58,113 nt of DNA from Arthrobacter sp. (GCF_031179985.1 NZ_JAPSHJ010000003.1:1-58113), one strand, 5' to 3'. Shown: positions 36,472 through 45,147, counted from the stretch's first letter. Numbers and translations are program-made. Notes: generated by a model from the letters alone, not told the origin.

Positions 36472-36506
36472 GAAGGTCAGATCCGTCGGATCCGGCCTTT
36501 TCTTTG
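36472..36506 (+). terminator. Rho-independent-like terminator after GntR copy 1
   Basis: AGAAGG ... GATCCG-T-CGGATC ... CCTTTTCTTT forms an interrupted stem of about 13 bp followed by a T-rich tail. It lies 35 nt after the GntR stop and probably ends the first transcript before the second importer operon. Confidence 0.6.
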
Positions 36507-36560
36507 CTTACTGGCTGCCTGCTGGCCACGCCCGACGGGAAACCACAAGAAAGATGGGTT

Positions 36561-36580
36561 AACTGTCGACGATCTGCTAT
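36561..36580. promoter_or_regulatory. GntR-type palindrome (site 5), diverged
   Basis: AACTGTCGACGATCTGCTAT matches AATTGTCAACAATCTACGAT at 15 of 20 positions. It lies 54 nt upstream of the second importer gene. This is the weakest member of the site set. Confidence 0.45.
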
Positions 36581-36634
36581 TTGGGTGGTTGCATTGTAAC
36601 TACAGAGCGGCGGGGACGTGCAAACGAGGTAAGC

Positions 36635-37561
36635 ATGAAAACCAGCATCAAAGTCAGGGCTTTCGCTGCAGCAGTCACAGCATTGCTGGTACTCAGCGCG
36701 TGCGGGCCGAGCGCCAGCAACGACCCCGGCGGTAACGGCTCCAAGACCTCGAACACCACCGACATCTCAGAAGGGGTCCAGCCTGACGAGGCCGCCGTCA
36801 AGCTCCTGCCGCAGTCCTTCAAGGACAAGGGCGAACTGACAGTGGCAATGGATCTGCACTACCCGCCGACGACGTTCCTGGCAGATGACAACACCACCCC
36901 TATCGGGCTGAACCCCGATATGGCACGCCTGATTGCCAAAAAGCTTGGACTCAAGCTGAAGTTCGAGAACACCGCTTTCGATACCATCATTCCCGGCATC
37001 GACGGCGGCCGCTACGACTTCACCGCCACCACCATGTCCCCCACTGAAGAGCGCCTGAAAGTCCTGGACATGATCGATTACTTCAATGGCGGGCTTTCTC
37101 TTGCAGTTGCTCACGGCAACCCGCTGAACATCACGAACGATGACATGTGCGGCAAGAACATTGCCGTCACCAAGGGCTCGAATGCCCAGCTGAAGCACCT
37201 GCCCAACGTTTCGAAGTGGACCTGTGAGGAAAAGGGCAAGCCCGCCATCAACGGCGTTACACTTCCCAACGTCCAGGAAGCCCTCACCCAGCTGGCCTCC
37301 AAGCGCGTCGACGGTGTCTTGTATGACACTGTTTCGCTCGTCTGGGCAGACGAACAGCAGCCGGATACTTTCACGGTCCTGACTCCGCAGGTGGACACGC
37401 GTTCAGACCATGTAGTTGCCATTGCCCTGAAAAAGGGATCGCCCTTGACGCCGGCATTGCAGAAGGCCACGCAGGCTGTCCTGGACAGCCCGGAGTACAA
37501 GAAGTCACTCGCCAATTGGGGCCTCGAAGAAGGCGCCATCACCGAAGCCAAGCTCGACTAG
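36635..37561 (+). CDS. Amino-acid ABC transporter substrate-binding lipoprotein, set 2
   Basis: 308 residues from ATG 36635, which has GAGGTAAGC directly upstream; the frame opens at 36581. Lipobox VLSAC (Cys about residue 22) and an SBP_bac_3 domain (GELTVAMDLHYPPTTFLADD, then DTIIPGIDGGRYDFTATTMS). It is a diverged paralogue of the set 1 protein, with many substitutions in the second half (LTPQVDTRSDHVVAIALKKG). Different binding-protein surfaces feeding almost identical membrane components suggest two related ligands. Confidence 0.9.
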   Translation: MKTSIKVRAFAAAVTALLVLSACGPSASNDPGGNGSKTSNTTDISEGVQPDEAAVKLLPQSFKDKGELTVAMDLHYPPTTFLADDNTTPIGLNPDMARLIAKKLGLKLKFENTAFDTIIPGIDGGRYDFTATTMSPTEERLKVLDMIDYFNGGLSLAVAHGNPLNITNDDMCGKNIAVTKGSNAQLKHLPNVSKWTCEEKGKPAINGVTLPNVQEALTQLASKRVDGVLYDTVSLVWADEQQPDTFTVLTPQVDTRSDHVVAIALKKGSPLTPALQKATQAVLDSPEYKKSLANWGLEEGAITEAKLD

Positions 37562-37571
37562 AGAGACGCCC

Positions 37572-38504
37572 GTGCTGAAAATGGTTCGCCGATCAAATGA
37601 GACATCCACGGGTGCCATGGACTCAGCGCTCAAGCCGAGAATTCGACGTCGAAGTACCTTCGAGTACGTCGCATGGGTGCTATCAACCCTGATCGGGCTG
37701 GGCATCCTGATCTCCGTATCAACCAACCCCAACTTCAAGTGGGGTGTGGTCGCCCGGTACTTTACCCACGAAACAATCATCCGCGGGCTCATGCTCACCA
37801 TCTTCCTCACCCTTGCCAGCATGGCCCTGGGAACGCTGCTGGGGCTGGGCCTGGCCATCATGCGCTCATCCCATGTAAAGCCGATTTCCATCGCCGCAAA
37901 TATCTACATCACGCTTTTCCGCGGCACACCGGTCCTGGTGCAGCTGATCTTCTGGTTCAACATCTCCGCGCTGTACCCGAACCTGACGATCGGGATCCCG
38001 TTCACGAACATCGGCACCGCGATCGACACCAACGCCCTGATGGCACCCATCACCGCAGCCCTGGTGGGCCTGACCCTGAACGAGGCCGCCTACATGGCCG
38101 AGATCATCCGTGGCGGGTTCTCCTCGGTCGGCAAGGGCCAGATTGAAGCAGCAGACTCGCTCGGGATGAGCGCCGGCACCAGGATGCGCAAGGTCATCAT
38201 TCCCCAGGCGATGCCCTCGATCATCCCGGCCACCGGAAACCAGGTCATTGGCATGTTCAAGGGAACCTCCCTGGTGAGTGTGCTCGGTGTGGCCGAACTG
38301 CTTCAGAGTGCCCAGCTGATCTACGCCCGCACCTACGAGACCATCCCGCTGCTGCTTGTCGCCAGCCTCTGGTACCTCGTGATGACGCTGCTGCTGAGCT
38401 ACCCGCAGTCCAAGCTCGAACAGAAATACTCCCGCGCAACGTCCCGGCTTCCCCGGAAGGCGAAGAAGGTTGTGCTGACAGAACCGGAAGGTACCCTCCG
38501 ATGA
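37572..38504 (+). CDS. Amino-acid ABC transporter permease, set 2
   Basis: Up to 310 residues; the start is uncertain (GTG 37572, or ATG 37617 giving [13 protein letters not shown], which aligns best with set 1). The N-terminal portion ([20 protein letters not shown]) differs from set 1, but from residue about 77 onward the protein is identical because the gene enters the duplicated block at 37800. Fold and EAA loop are as in set 1. The stop overlaps the ATPase start by 4 nt. Confidence 0.9.
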   Translation: MLKMVRRSNETSTGAMDSALKPRIRRRSTFEYVAWVLSTLIGLGILISVSTNPNFKWGVVARYFTHETIIRGLMLTIFLTLASMALGTLLGLGLAIMRSSHVKPISIAANIYITLFRGTPVLVQLIFWFNISALYPNLTIGIPFTNIGTAIDTNALMAPITAALVGLTLNEAAYMAEIIRGGFSSVGKGQIEAADSLGMSAGTRMRKVIIPQAMPSIIPATGNQVIGMFKGTSLVSVLGVAELLQSAQLIYARTYETIPLLLVASLWYLVMTLLLSYPQSKLEQKYSRATSRLPRKAKKVVLTEPEGTLR

Positions 38505-40333
38505 GCAAAGACGGCACGATACTTGCCCAGAAAATCCGAAAGTCTTTCGGACCTAAGACAGTCCTGAAAGACATCAACCTGGACATCGCCAGCGGAGAGA
38601 TCTGCTGCATCATCGGTCCCAGCGGCTCGGGAAAGTCCACTATCCTGCGCTGCATCAACGGCCTGGAAACAGTGGACTCAGGGGTTCTGAAAGTCAACGG
38701 CGAGGACTTCGGCTACTACGAGACTGCGCACGCCTACCACGCCCACAGCCCCAAGAAGCTTGCCGAGCAGCGCACCAGGGTTGGCATGGTGTTCCAGTCG
38801 TTCAACCTGTTCCCGAACATGACCGCCCTGGAAAACGTCATGTCCGGACCCGTCCTGGTCAAGGGCGCCGACAAGAAGCAGGCAGCCAAGCGGGCCCAGG
38901 AACTGCTCGCCAGCGTCGGCCTGGCCGGGTTCGGGGACTACTACCCCGCGCAGCTTTCCGGTGGCCAGCAGCAACGCGTCGCGATCGCCCGGTCCCTGGC
39001 GATGGACCCGGAGATCATGCTCTTTGATGAACCCACCTCCGCGCTGGACCCGGAAAAGGTCGGTGAGGTCCTGGCCGTCATGAAGGACCTCGCGAAGAAG
39101 GGCATGACCATGGTGGTGGTCACCCACGAAATGGGCTTCGCCCGCGAAGTGGCCGACTCCCTGATCTTCATGGACGACGGCTACGTCGTCGAACGCGGCG
39201 ATGCCCGCGAAGTCCTGTCCAACCCCCAGGAACCCCGTACCCAGGCCTTCCTGCAGCAGGTGCTCTGACCATGGACGGACAACTCGCCGTCATCGGCCTG
39301 GGCAGCATCGGTTCCATGGCGCTCTGGCAGGCCTCCCGCCTGTCCGACTCCGTCGTCGGCTTCGAAGCCCATGCCCCCGCCCACGCCCGCAGCGCCGTCG
39401 GCGGTGACACCCGACTCTTCCGCATGCTCTACCGCGGAGTCCCTGGCTTCTACCCCATCCTCGAGCGCTCCCGCAGCCTCTGGGCGGAGCTCGAAGCCGA
39501 AACGGGCCAGAGCATCCTGACCCGCTGCGGCGGACTCTCCATCGGCACCAAAGACGGGCCCTACATCCCAAGCCTGCTCGCAACCACCAGGACCAATGGG
39601 GCCGAGCACGAGATCCTCAGCCGCGAGGAGATGGCCGAACGCTATCCGCAGCACAACCTCCGCCCGGACGACATCGCCGTCTACGACCCCCACGGCGGTG
39701 CCCTGCGCACCGACCGTGCAGTCACTGCCGCCATCGCCGCAGCCCAAGCGAACGGCGCGACGATCCACACCAACACCCCGATCGACAGCATCACCGAAAC
39801 AGCCGACGGCGTCATCATCACCTCAGGTGAAAAGTCCTGGACCTACGAGAACGTCATCATCTCCTCCGGCGGCTGGTCCGGGAAGCTCTTGCCCGACTAC
39901 CTGCAGATGGCCACTCAGACCAAACGGATTTTCCTGACCTGGTTCGTCGCCCGGGATCCAGTGGAATTTTCCCCGGAGCTGTTCCCGATCTTCATCCGAA
40001 TCTCCGGTGACCAGTCCATGTACGGGGCTCCAAGCGTCGATGGCGCAACCGTCAAGGCGACCCTCGATGGCCGCGGCGGAGCAACCCCGCTCGCTGATGC
40101 AGTGCCCAGGGAACTGACTCAGACAGAAATCACAGAAACCACCGAAACCGTCACGGAATTCTTCCCTGGCCTTTTTCCCAACATCGTCCGCTCCGACGCC
40201 TTCCCTGATCTCTACACCAAAGACGGCAATCCCCTGCTCGGGCACCTGAATGAGCAGAGCAAAATCTACCTCGCCACAGGGTTCTCCGGCGCGGGCTTCA
40301 AAATGGCGACCGGCTACGGACAGATCGCAGCAA
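37800..40333 (+). repeat. 2.53-kb duplicated block, copy 2
   Basis: Second copy of the block at 30286-32819 in direct orientation, covering most of the permease gene, the full ATPase gene and most of the flavoenzyme gene. No insertion sequence or terminal repeat is visible at either boundary; both boundaries fall inside coding sequence, as expected for gene conversion between paralogous operons. Confidence 0.88.
38501..39268 (+). CDS. Amino-acid ABC transporter ATPase, set 2
   Basis: 255 residues with complete Walker A, LSGGQ signature, Walker B and switch His; the translation is identical to that of 30987-31754. Lies wholly inside the duplicated block. Keeping two identical ATPase genes may raise dosage or reflect recent copying. 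Confidence 0.95.
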   Translation: MSKDGTILAQKIRKSFGPKTVLKDINLDIASGEICCIIGPSGSGKSTILRCINGLETVDSGVLKVNGEDFGYYETAHAYHAHSPKKLAEQRTRVGMVFQSFNLFPNMTALENVMSGPVLVKGADKKQAAKRAQELLASVGLAGFGDYYPAQLSGGQQQRVAIARSLAMDPEIMLFDEPTSALDPEKVGEVLAVMKDLAKKGMTMVVVTHEMGFAREVADSLIFMDDGYVVERGDAREVLSNPQEPRTQAFLQQVL

Positions 40334-40404
40334 GCGAGGCGTTGGGGAAACGGACCTTTGAGGGCCTCGGGTTCCTGAGGCCCCAACGGTTCAGGGGGAC
40401 ATGA
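39271..40404 (+). CDS. FAD-dependent oxidoreductase (sarcosine oxidase-like), set 2
   Basis: 377 residues, identical to the set 1 flavoenzyme until residue about 354. The ends then differ (ASEALGKRTFEGLGFLRPQR against ANEALGKRTFEGLGFVRPER). The final residues and 3' codons mark the ancestral divergence of the two operons beyond the conversion tract. It also lacks the covalent-flavin Cys of monomeric sarcosine oxidase. No gabT-gabD pair follows; the next gene is GntR copy 2. Confidence 0.85.
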   Translation: MDGQLAVIGLGSIGSMALWQASRLSDSVVGFEAHAPAHARSAVGGDTRLFRMLYRGVPGFYPILERSRSLWAELEAETGQSILTRCGGLSIGTKDGPYIPSLLATTRTNGAEHEILSREEMAERYPQHNLRPDDIAVYDPHGGALRTDRAVTAAIAAAQANGATIHTNTPIDSITETADGVIITSGEKSWTYENVIISSGGWSGKLLPDYLQMATQTKRIFLTWFVARDPVEFSPELFPIFIRISGDQSMYGAPSVDGATVKATLDGRGGATPLADAVPRELTQTEITETTETVTEFFPGLFPNIVRSDAFPDLYTKDGNPLLGHLNEQSKIYLATGFSGAGFKMATGYGQIAASEALGKRTFEGLGFLRPQRFRGT

Positions 40405-40521
40405 ATGGGGCGCTTCAGAAAAGTGATTCTGCCAGGCCCCGCGCCTGATGCGGTGTGAAGGGCTCCGGGTCCAATACTGTCTATGAAGGTAATAGCCCAA
40501 GAACGAAGTGAGGGGATAGCA

Positions 40522-41223
40522 ATGGCGGCACCTGAGGGACTGTTTGCACTGGAAGGAAGACCCACCGCGCAGCTGATCGCTGATCAGTTGCGGGAACAGA
40601 TTGTCCAGGGGATCTTCCGTCCAGGTGAGCAGATCAATGAATCTGTCCTGGCAGGCCAGCTGCATTCCTCCAGGGGCCCGGTCCGGGAGGCATTGCAACG
40701 GCTGTCCCAGGAGGGGCTCCTGGTCAGCCATCGCAACCGGGGGGTGTTCGTCCTGGAGCTCTCCAACGACGACATCAAGGAAATCTATGCGGTACGCGAA
40801 GCTGTGGAAACAACGGCTGCTGAGGCATTGCTGGCTGCCGGCGCGGAACGGGTTAGGGACACCTGCCAGATCCTGACGGGGATCATCGAAGACATGGCAA
40901 AGCAGGTTGCTGTATCGGACTGGCAGGCAATTGCCCGGCTGGACATGCAATTCCACACCGCCTTCGTGTCCGGCACAGGCAACTCGCGGCTGATCCGGAT
41001 TTACCAGACCCTGGCAGCGGAGTCGAGAATGTGCATCCTCAACCTGGAAGTGGCCTATCCCCGCATAGACGCCCTGGTGGAAGAACACCAGAACCTGCTG
41101 GATCTCCTGGCGTCGGGCAACAAAGCGGGACTCCTCAAGGCCATCAAACGGCATATGCAATCGGCCGTCGACGATCTCACCGCGCAGAGGGAAGAGAAGG
41201 CCCCAAAAACGTCCGGAGCATAG
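40522..41223 (+). CDS. GntR family regulator, FCD subfamily, copy 2
   Basis: 233 residues from ATG 40522 (MAAPEGLFALEGRP), preceded by GAGGGG; the frame is open from 40483. The helix-turn-helix is nearly identical to copy 1 (AQLIADQLREQIVQGIFRPG, then SSRGPVREALQRLSQEG), so both probably recognise the same operator. The FCD domain is similar but diverged (LLAAGAERVRDTCQILTGII), which may tune ligand response. A predicted operator lies 43 nt after its stop. Confidence 0.9.
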   Translation: MAAPEGLFALEGRPTAQLIADQLREQIVQGIFRPGEQINESVLAGQLHSSRGPVREALQRLSQEGLLVSHRNRGVFVLELSNDDIKEIYAVREAVETTAAEALLAAGAERVRDTCQILTGIIEDMAKQVAVSDWQAIARLDMQFHTAFVSGTGNSRLIRIYQTLAAESRMCILNLEVAYPRIDALVEEHQNLLDLLASGNKAGLLKAIKRHMQSAVDDLTAQREEKAPKTSGA

Positions 41224-41265
41224 TTCCAAAACACTATCCGCAATCCGATGCTTCTACTCTCTAGC

Positions 41266-41285
41266 AATTGTCAACAGTTGACGAT
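41266..41285. promoter_or_regulatory. GntR-type palindrome (site 6)
   Basis: AATTGTCAACAGTTGACGAT has the 12-bp core at 41267-41278 with one right-arm change. The surrounding TAGCAATTGTCAACA is shared with site 1 at 20.6 kb. No well-supported gene starts directly downstream, so the controlled transcript is unclear. Confidence 0.6.
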
Positions 41286-41736
41286 AGAATTACTGAAGGG
41301 CATTTTCGCCCGACTGGACAAGGGTAGAACCGGAAAGGCAGAGGAGAATGCTGGAAAACCATGGTGCATTTGCTTTGAGCTCCCTGCTCTTCGCCGTGCA
41401 CGTTGATCTGGGGATGTCCCTTGGCTGAGGCATTGCTGGCCGCAGCCCTCTCTCCAAATGGACCCGAGCTGATCTTCCATGACCCTCTCCATGCTTCCGC
41501 ACCTGCCTCCCAGCCCGGGCCTGAGCAACCAGCCCTCTCCGGCGTCCCCGCGGTGTCTCACAATTGTGAGCCCGGACTGAAACGCCCGAAGAGAATACCC
41601 GCTACCCGTGCCGACCGCCTGGAAGCTGTTGCCAGGGAACTCATTCTCCTCGCTCGGGACCGGGGAAAAGCGGCCGGCTGAATCAGGTCGCGCGGCAGGT
41701 GCTGACCCAAGCCAACGCCGGGGACTACCATCAAAC
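41286..41736 (+). other. Gene-poor stretch with possible frameshifted remnant
   Basis: No confident gene. An ATG at 41348 with AGAGGAG upstream opens a 26-codon frame (ending at 41428). A second frame, open at 41403-41681, ends in the helix-like RADRLEAVARELILLARDRG; the two would join by a single frameshift near 41405-41425. A 14-bp perfect palindrome, CTCACAATTGTGAG, lies at 41557-41570. This could be a decayed gene once under control of site 6. Confidence 0.35.
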
Positions 41737-42375
41737 ATGGTCCCCTTGAGTAACCTCGTTGCGTTTTCCCTTGCTGCCTTTGTGCTCATTGCCATTCCCG
41801 GCCCGAGCGTCCTGTTTGTGGTGGGCCGCTCCCTGGCCCTGGGACGCAAAGGCGGGTTGCTGAGTGTCCTGGGCAATACCCTCGGCGAACTTGTCCAGGT
41901 GGCAGCGGTGGCTGTGGGCCTCGGCGTCGTCCTGACCCAATCGGTGGTGCTGTTCACCGCGATCAAGTTCGCTGGCGCAGCGTATCTGGTCTACTTGGGC
42001 ATCCGCGCCATCAGGCGTCGTGGACAGGGAACGACGACGGCGGCGGAGCCCGTCCGCGGATCGTCCACGGCACGGGTCCTCAGGGAAGGCACTTTTGTAG
42101 GGGTCACCAATCCAAAGTCATTGATGTTTTTCGTGGCCGTTCTGCCGCAGTTCGTGGACTACTCCGCGGGTGCGATCCCGTGGCAACTTGCCACGCTTGG
42201 CCTGGTGTTCCTGCTGATAGCCGTAGTGTCCGACAGCGCCTGGGCCCTTGCCGCGGGGACCGCCCGGCAATGGTTTGCACGCTCCCCCCGCAGGGTTGCG
42301 GCTGTGGGAACTACCGGCGGTGTGATGATGATCGGCTTGGGCGGAACCCTTGCCCTGACCGGCACCAAGACCTAG
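41737..42375 (+). CDS. LysE/RhtB family amino-acid exporter
   Basis: 212 residues with about six helices. The N-terminal family phrase is LIAIPGPSVLFVVGRSLALG, followed by GRKGGLLSVLGNTLGELVQV and GVTNPKSLMFFVAVLPQFVD, both typical of LysE-type exporters. The start at 41737 is chosen by family length; the open frame extends to 41608. It may relieve overload of an amino compound taken up by the neighbouring importers, which is inference. Confidence 0.87.
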   Translation: MVPLSNLVAFSLAAFVLIAIPGPSVLFVVGRSLALGRKGGLLSVLGNTLGELVQVAAVAVGLGVVLTQSVVLFTAIKFAGAAYLVYLGIRAIRRRGQGTTTAAEPVRGSSTARVLREGTFVGVTNPKSLMFFVAVLPQFVDYSAGAIPWQLATLGLVFLLIAVVSDSAWALAAGTARQWFARSPRRVAAVGTTGGVMMIGLGGTLALTGTKT

Positions 42376-42425
42376 TTCCCCACCGTCCCACGGCTACCGC
42401 TCCCACTATTCGATCCTCCCGACGG

Positions 42426-43181
42426 CTACCGGGCTGACCAGCCGCCATCCATCGTGTAGCTGGCTCCGGTCACCATCCCGGCCTGCTCGGAGGCCAGCCA
42501 GGCAACCAATGTAGCTACCTCCTCCGGTTCAACGAGGCGCTTCACTGCGCTCTCGGTCAACATGACCTTGGCCAGGACTTCGGACTCCGGAATACCGTGA
42601 ACCTTGGCCTGATCTGCTATCTGCGATTCCACCAGCGGCGTGCGAACGTAGCCCGGGTTGATGCAGTTGGACGTGACCCCGTACTCGCCGCCCTCAAGGG
42701 CCGCCACCTTGCTCAGCCCCTCGAGTCCGTGTTTGGCGGCGACATAGGCGCCCTTGAAGGGAGACGCGCGGATCCCATGGACCGAGGAGACATTGATGAT
42801 GCGTCCAAAGCCGTTGGCATACATGTGCGGCAGCGCTGCGCGGATGAGGAGGAAAGGTGCTTCCAGCATGAGGGCGAGGAGGTGCCGGAAATCGGCGGGG
42901 TCAAACTTGTGCAGGGGGTTAATCCGCTGGATTCCGGCGTTATTGACGAGGATGTCGGAGTCCAGGCTCAGTGACTCCAACGATCCCACGTCAAGCAGGT
43001 CAACCGGCCAGACAGTGCCGCCCACTTCGTCTGCCAAAGCAGTGGCGCCGGCCTGGTCGACGTCGGCGACCACCACTTTTGCCCCTGCCTCCGCAAGTGC
43101 CCGCACACAGGCGGCTCCGATTCCGCTCGCGCCGCCCGTGACCAGCGCTTTCCTGCCGTTCAGCATGTTTTCCTTCTCCAT
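42426..43181 (-). CDS. 3-hydroxybutyrate dehydrogenase-like SDR
   Basis: 251 residues. Cofactor motif is ALVTGGASGIGAACVRALAE; NNAGIQ, the catalytic Ser in NVSSVHGIRASPFKGAYVAA and the following YxxxK (YVAAK) are complete. The phrase VHGIRASPFKGAYVAAKHGL is typical of D-3-hydroxybutyrate dehydrogenase, which interconverts 3-hydroxybutyrate and acetoacetate with NAD+. A LysR-type gene is divergent, a common arrangement for a specific regulator and its target. Confidence 0.83.
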   Translation of the reverse strand: MEKENMLNGRKALVTGGASGIGAACVRALAEAGAKVVVADVDQAGATALADEVGGTVWPVDLLDVGSLESLSLDSDILVNNAGIQRINPLHKFDPADFRHLLALMLEAPFLLIRAALPHMYANGFGRIINVSSVHGIRASPFKGAYVAAKHGLEGLSKVAALEGGEYGVTSNCINPGYVRTPLVESQIADQAKVHGIPESEVLAKVMLTESAVKRLVEPEEVATLVAWLASEQAGMVTGASYTMDGGWSAR

Positions 43182-43303
43182 GGGTCAGTCAATCCTTAGC
43201 TCCAGCCCTCCCATCAGGCAGGTTTGTGCATTCCTGAGTATTACTTTCCAAATGTCGCGGTTCAATGGGCAATGAAGCACCACTCGTGTGCAGAATTGCA
43301 GAT

Positions 43304-44212
43304 ATGGACATTAATCCTGACGATCTGCTGGTACTGCTCGCGGTATCCCGCTCGGCAAAATTCACGACGGCGGCCCAGGCTTTGGGGCTGAACCACACCA
43401 CCGTCTCGCGCAGGATAGCGGCATTGGAAAAAACCCTGGGAGGCCGGGTGTTGGCCCGCGCCGCTGGGGGCTGGGAACTGACCGAGCTGGGCGCCCAGGC
43501 TGTCGCCGTTGCGGAGCAGGTGGAGGCGGCGGTGGATACGCTGGGGCCGTCGGGCAAGGCACCTGACCCGATTACCGGCGTCGTCCGCATGACCGCTACC
43601 GATGGCTTCAGTGCCTACATTGCCGCCCCCGCCGTGGCCCGGCTGCGCAAGAACCACCCCGGGCTGAGCGTGGAGATCGTGACGGTGACCAGGCGGGCAC
43701 TGCAGCAGCGCTCGGGCCTGGACATTGAGGTGGTGGTCGGAGAACCGCAGGTCCACCGTGCTGAAGCCTTCCGTTTGGGCGAATACGTGCTCGGAATGTA
43801 CGCCTCGAGGAGATATCTCGCCGCCAACGGAACCCCGGCCACAGTCGCGGAACTGGCGGAACATCCCCTCGTCTACTTCGTCGACTCCATGCTGCAGGTG
43901 GATGACCTGGATGCCCCGCGCAGGCTGGTTCCCGAGATGAAGGATGGACTCAGCTCCACGAATGTGTTCGTCCATGTAGAGGCCACCCGGGCCGGAGCCG
44001 GCATCGGGTTCCTGCCGTGCTTTATGGGCGACCTCCATGAGGATCTGGTGCGGCTGATGCCGGAGAAGTTTGCCGAGCGCCTCCCCTACTGGATGGTCCT
44101 GCGTCCGGATTCCATGCGGCGGCCCGCCGTTGCCGCCGTCGTCCATGCCTTGCGCGAGCAGACGGTGGCGCACCGCAAGACACTTCTGGGTATGGCCCAG
44201 GGGACTACCTAG
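43304..44212 (+). CDS. LysR-family transcriptional regulator
   Basis: 302 residues from ATG 43304 (MDINPDDLLVLLAVSRSAKF, the usual LysR start); the frame opens at 43265. The N-terminal winged helix contains FTTAAQALGLNHTTVSRRIA, then the substrate-binding domain with TGVVRMTATDGFSAYIAAPA. It is divergent from the 3-hydroxybutyrate dehydrogenase gene and probably controls it. The stop overlaps the convergent spermidine-synthase-like gene by 4 nt. Confidence 0.88.
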   Translation: MDINPDDLLVLLAVSRSAKFTTAAQALGLNHTTVSRRIAALEKTLGGRVLARAAGGWELTELGAQAVAVAEQVEAAVDTLGPSGKAPDPITGVVRMTATDGFSAYIAAPAVARLRKNHPGLSVEIVTVTRRALQQRSGLDIEVVVGEPQVHRAEAFRLGEYVLGMYASRRYLAANGTPATVAELAEHPLVYFVDSMLQVDDLDAPRRLVPEMKDGLSSTNVFVHVEATRAGAGIGFLPCFMGDLHEDLVRLMPEKFAERLPYWMVLRPDSMRRPAVAAVVHALREQTVAHRKTLLGMAQGTT

Positions 44213-45147
44213 GGGACGTCCACGGTTTCCATCGGATCCTGCAGGTCCACAGGATCGTGGCGGATCGGTGCTCCGGCGGCAAAAGCACGCACCTTGGCGT
44301 CGTCCCAGATGTGGGCGGGAACGCCGCCGCCGAGGAGCCGGCGGGTCAGCTGGGGATCGTCGTCGAACGGCTGGTCGCTTCCGGCCATGACCATGTTGCC
44401 GTAGCGGCGGCCCTTCAGCATGGCCGGGTCCGCAATGATCATGGTGTGCTCGAAGGTAGCCGCAATGGTGGCGGCGTCCTCCCGCGCGTTTTTCAGGTCA
44501 GGTGCATCTCCGGAGTTCACAATGTAGATTCCTCCGGGCGCGAGGACCCGGCGGGCATGCTGGTTGAATTCCCTGGTGGTCAGGGGCCGCGGCGTGAATG
44601 CCCCCGCGAAGACATCCCTGATGATGACGTCCCTCGTCTGCGGGGTGAGGGTTTCCGTCACCTGGCGGGCTTCCCCTACCCGCAATCGAAGCATCGGGGC
44701 TTTCGGCAGATCGAACCAGCCGCGGACGTATTCAGCCAGCTTGCCGTCCAGTTCCACCACCACTTGGCGCGCCTCAGGATAGGAGGCATGGAAATACCGG
44801 GCCAGGGAACACGCGCCACCGCCAAGGTGCAGAAGCCGCAGCTTTGGCCTGGACTCCGTCGGCCAGCGAGATTCAACTAAAGCGGACATCCAACGCATGT
44901 ATTCGAATTCGAGAAGCAGCGGGTCGGCCAGGTCGATGTGGGAGCTCATCACACCGTTGATCCGCAGGAGCCAACCAGTTGAGTTGTCCTGGTCAGCGAT
45001 CAGCTGGCAGTCGCCGGTATCGATGTAGTAGACACCTTCCGCAGGCCCTGCCGGACGGGTTCCCTTGGGTATTTCAACAACTCCCGGCACTGACTTTCCC
45101 GCCATCGCGCTTCCGGCGGTTTTACCGGCCCTGCCCTTCCGCCCCAT
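44209..45147 (-). CDS. Spermidine synthase-like SAM-fold protein
   Basis: Up to 312 residues; ATG 45147 or ATG 45105 (GGAAG upstream). The Rossmann-like methyltransferase/aminopropyltransferase fold is seen in RLLHLGGGACSLARYFHASY, an acidic strand end (VVVELDGKLAEYV) and VIIRDVFAGAFTPRPLTTRE, matching the SpeE-like family. The actinobacterial members often have unproven activity, so true polyamine synthesis is uncertain. It is convergent with the LysR gene. Confidence 0.75.
   Translation of the reverse strand: MGRKGRAGKTAGSAMAGKSVPGVVEIPKGTRPAGPAEGVYYIDTGDCQLIADQDNSTGWLLRINGVMSSHIDLADPLLLEFEYMRWMSALVESRWPTESRPKLRLLHLGGGACSLARYFHASYPEARQVVVELDGKLAEYVRGWFDLPKAPMLRLRVGEARQVTETLTPQTRDVIIRDVFAGAFTPRPLTTREFNQHARRVLAPGGIYIVNSGDAPDLKNAREDAATIAATFEHTMIIADPAMLKGRRYGNMVMAGSDQPFDDDPQLTRRLLGGGVPAHIWDDAKVRAFAAGAPIRHDPVDLQDPMETVDVP

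Noticed and set aside
30286..40333. Mobile element as the cause of the duplicated block
   Set aside because: No transposase, terminal inverted repeats or target-site duplications are visible, and the boundaries lie inside homologous genes.
39823..41229. 468-codon antisense frame over the flavoenzyme and GntR copy 2
   Set aside because: Composition is that of a shadow frame. It spans two well-supported sense genes and the non-coding gap between them.
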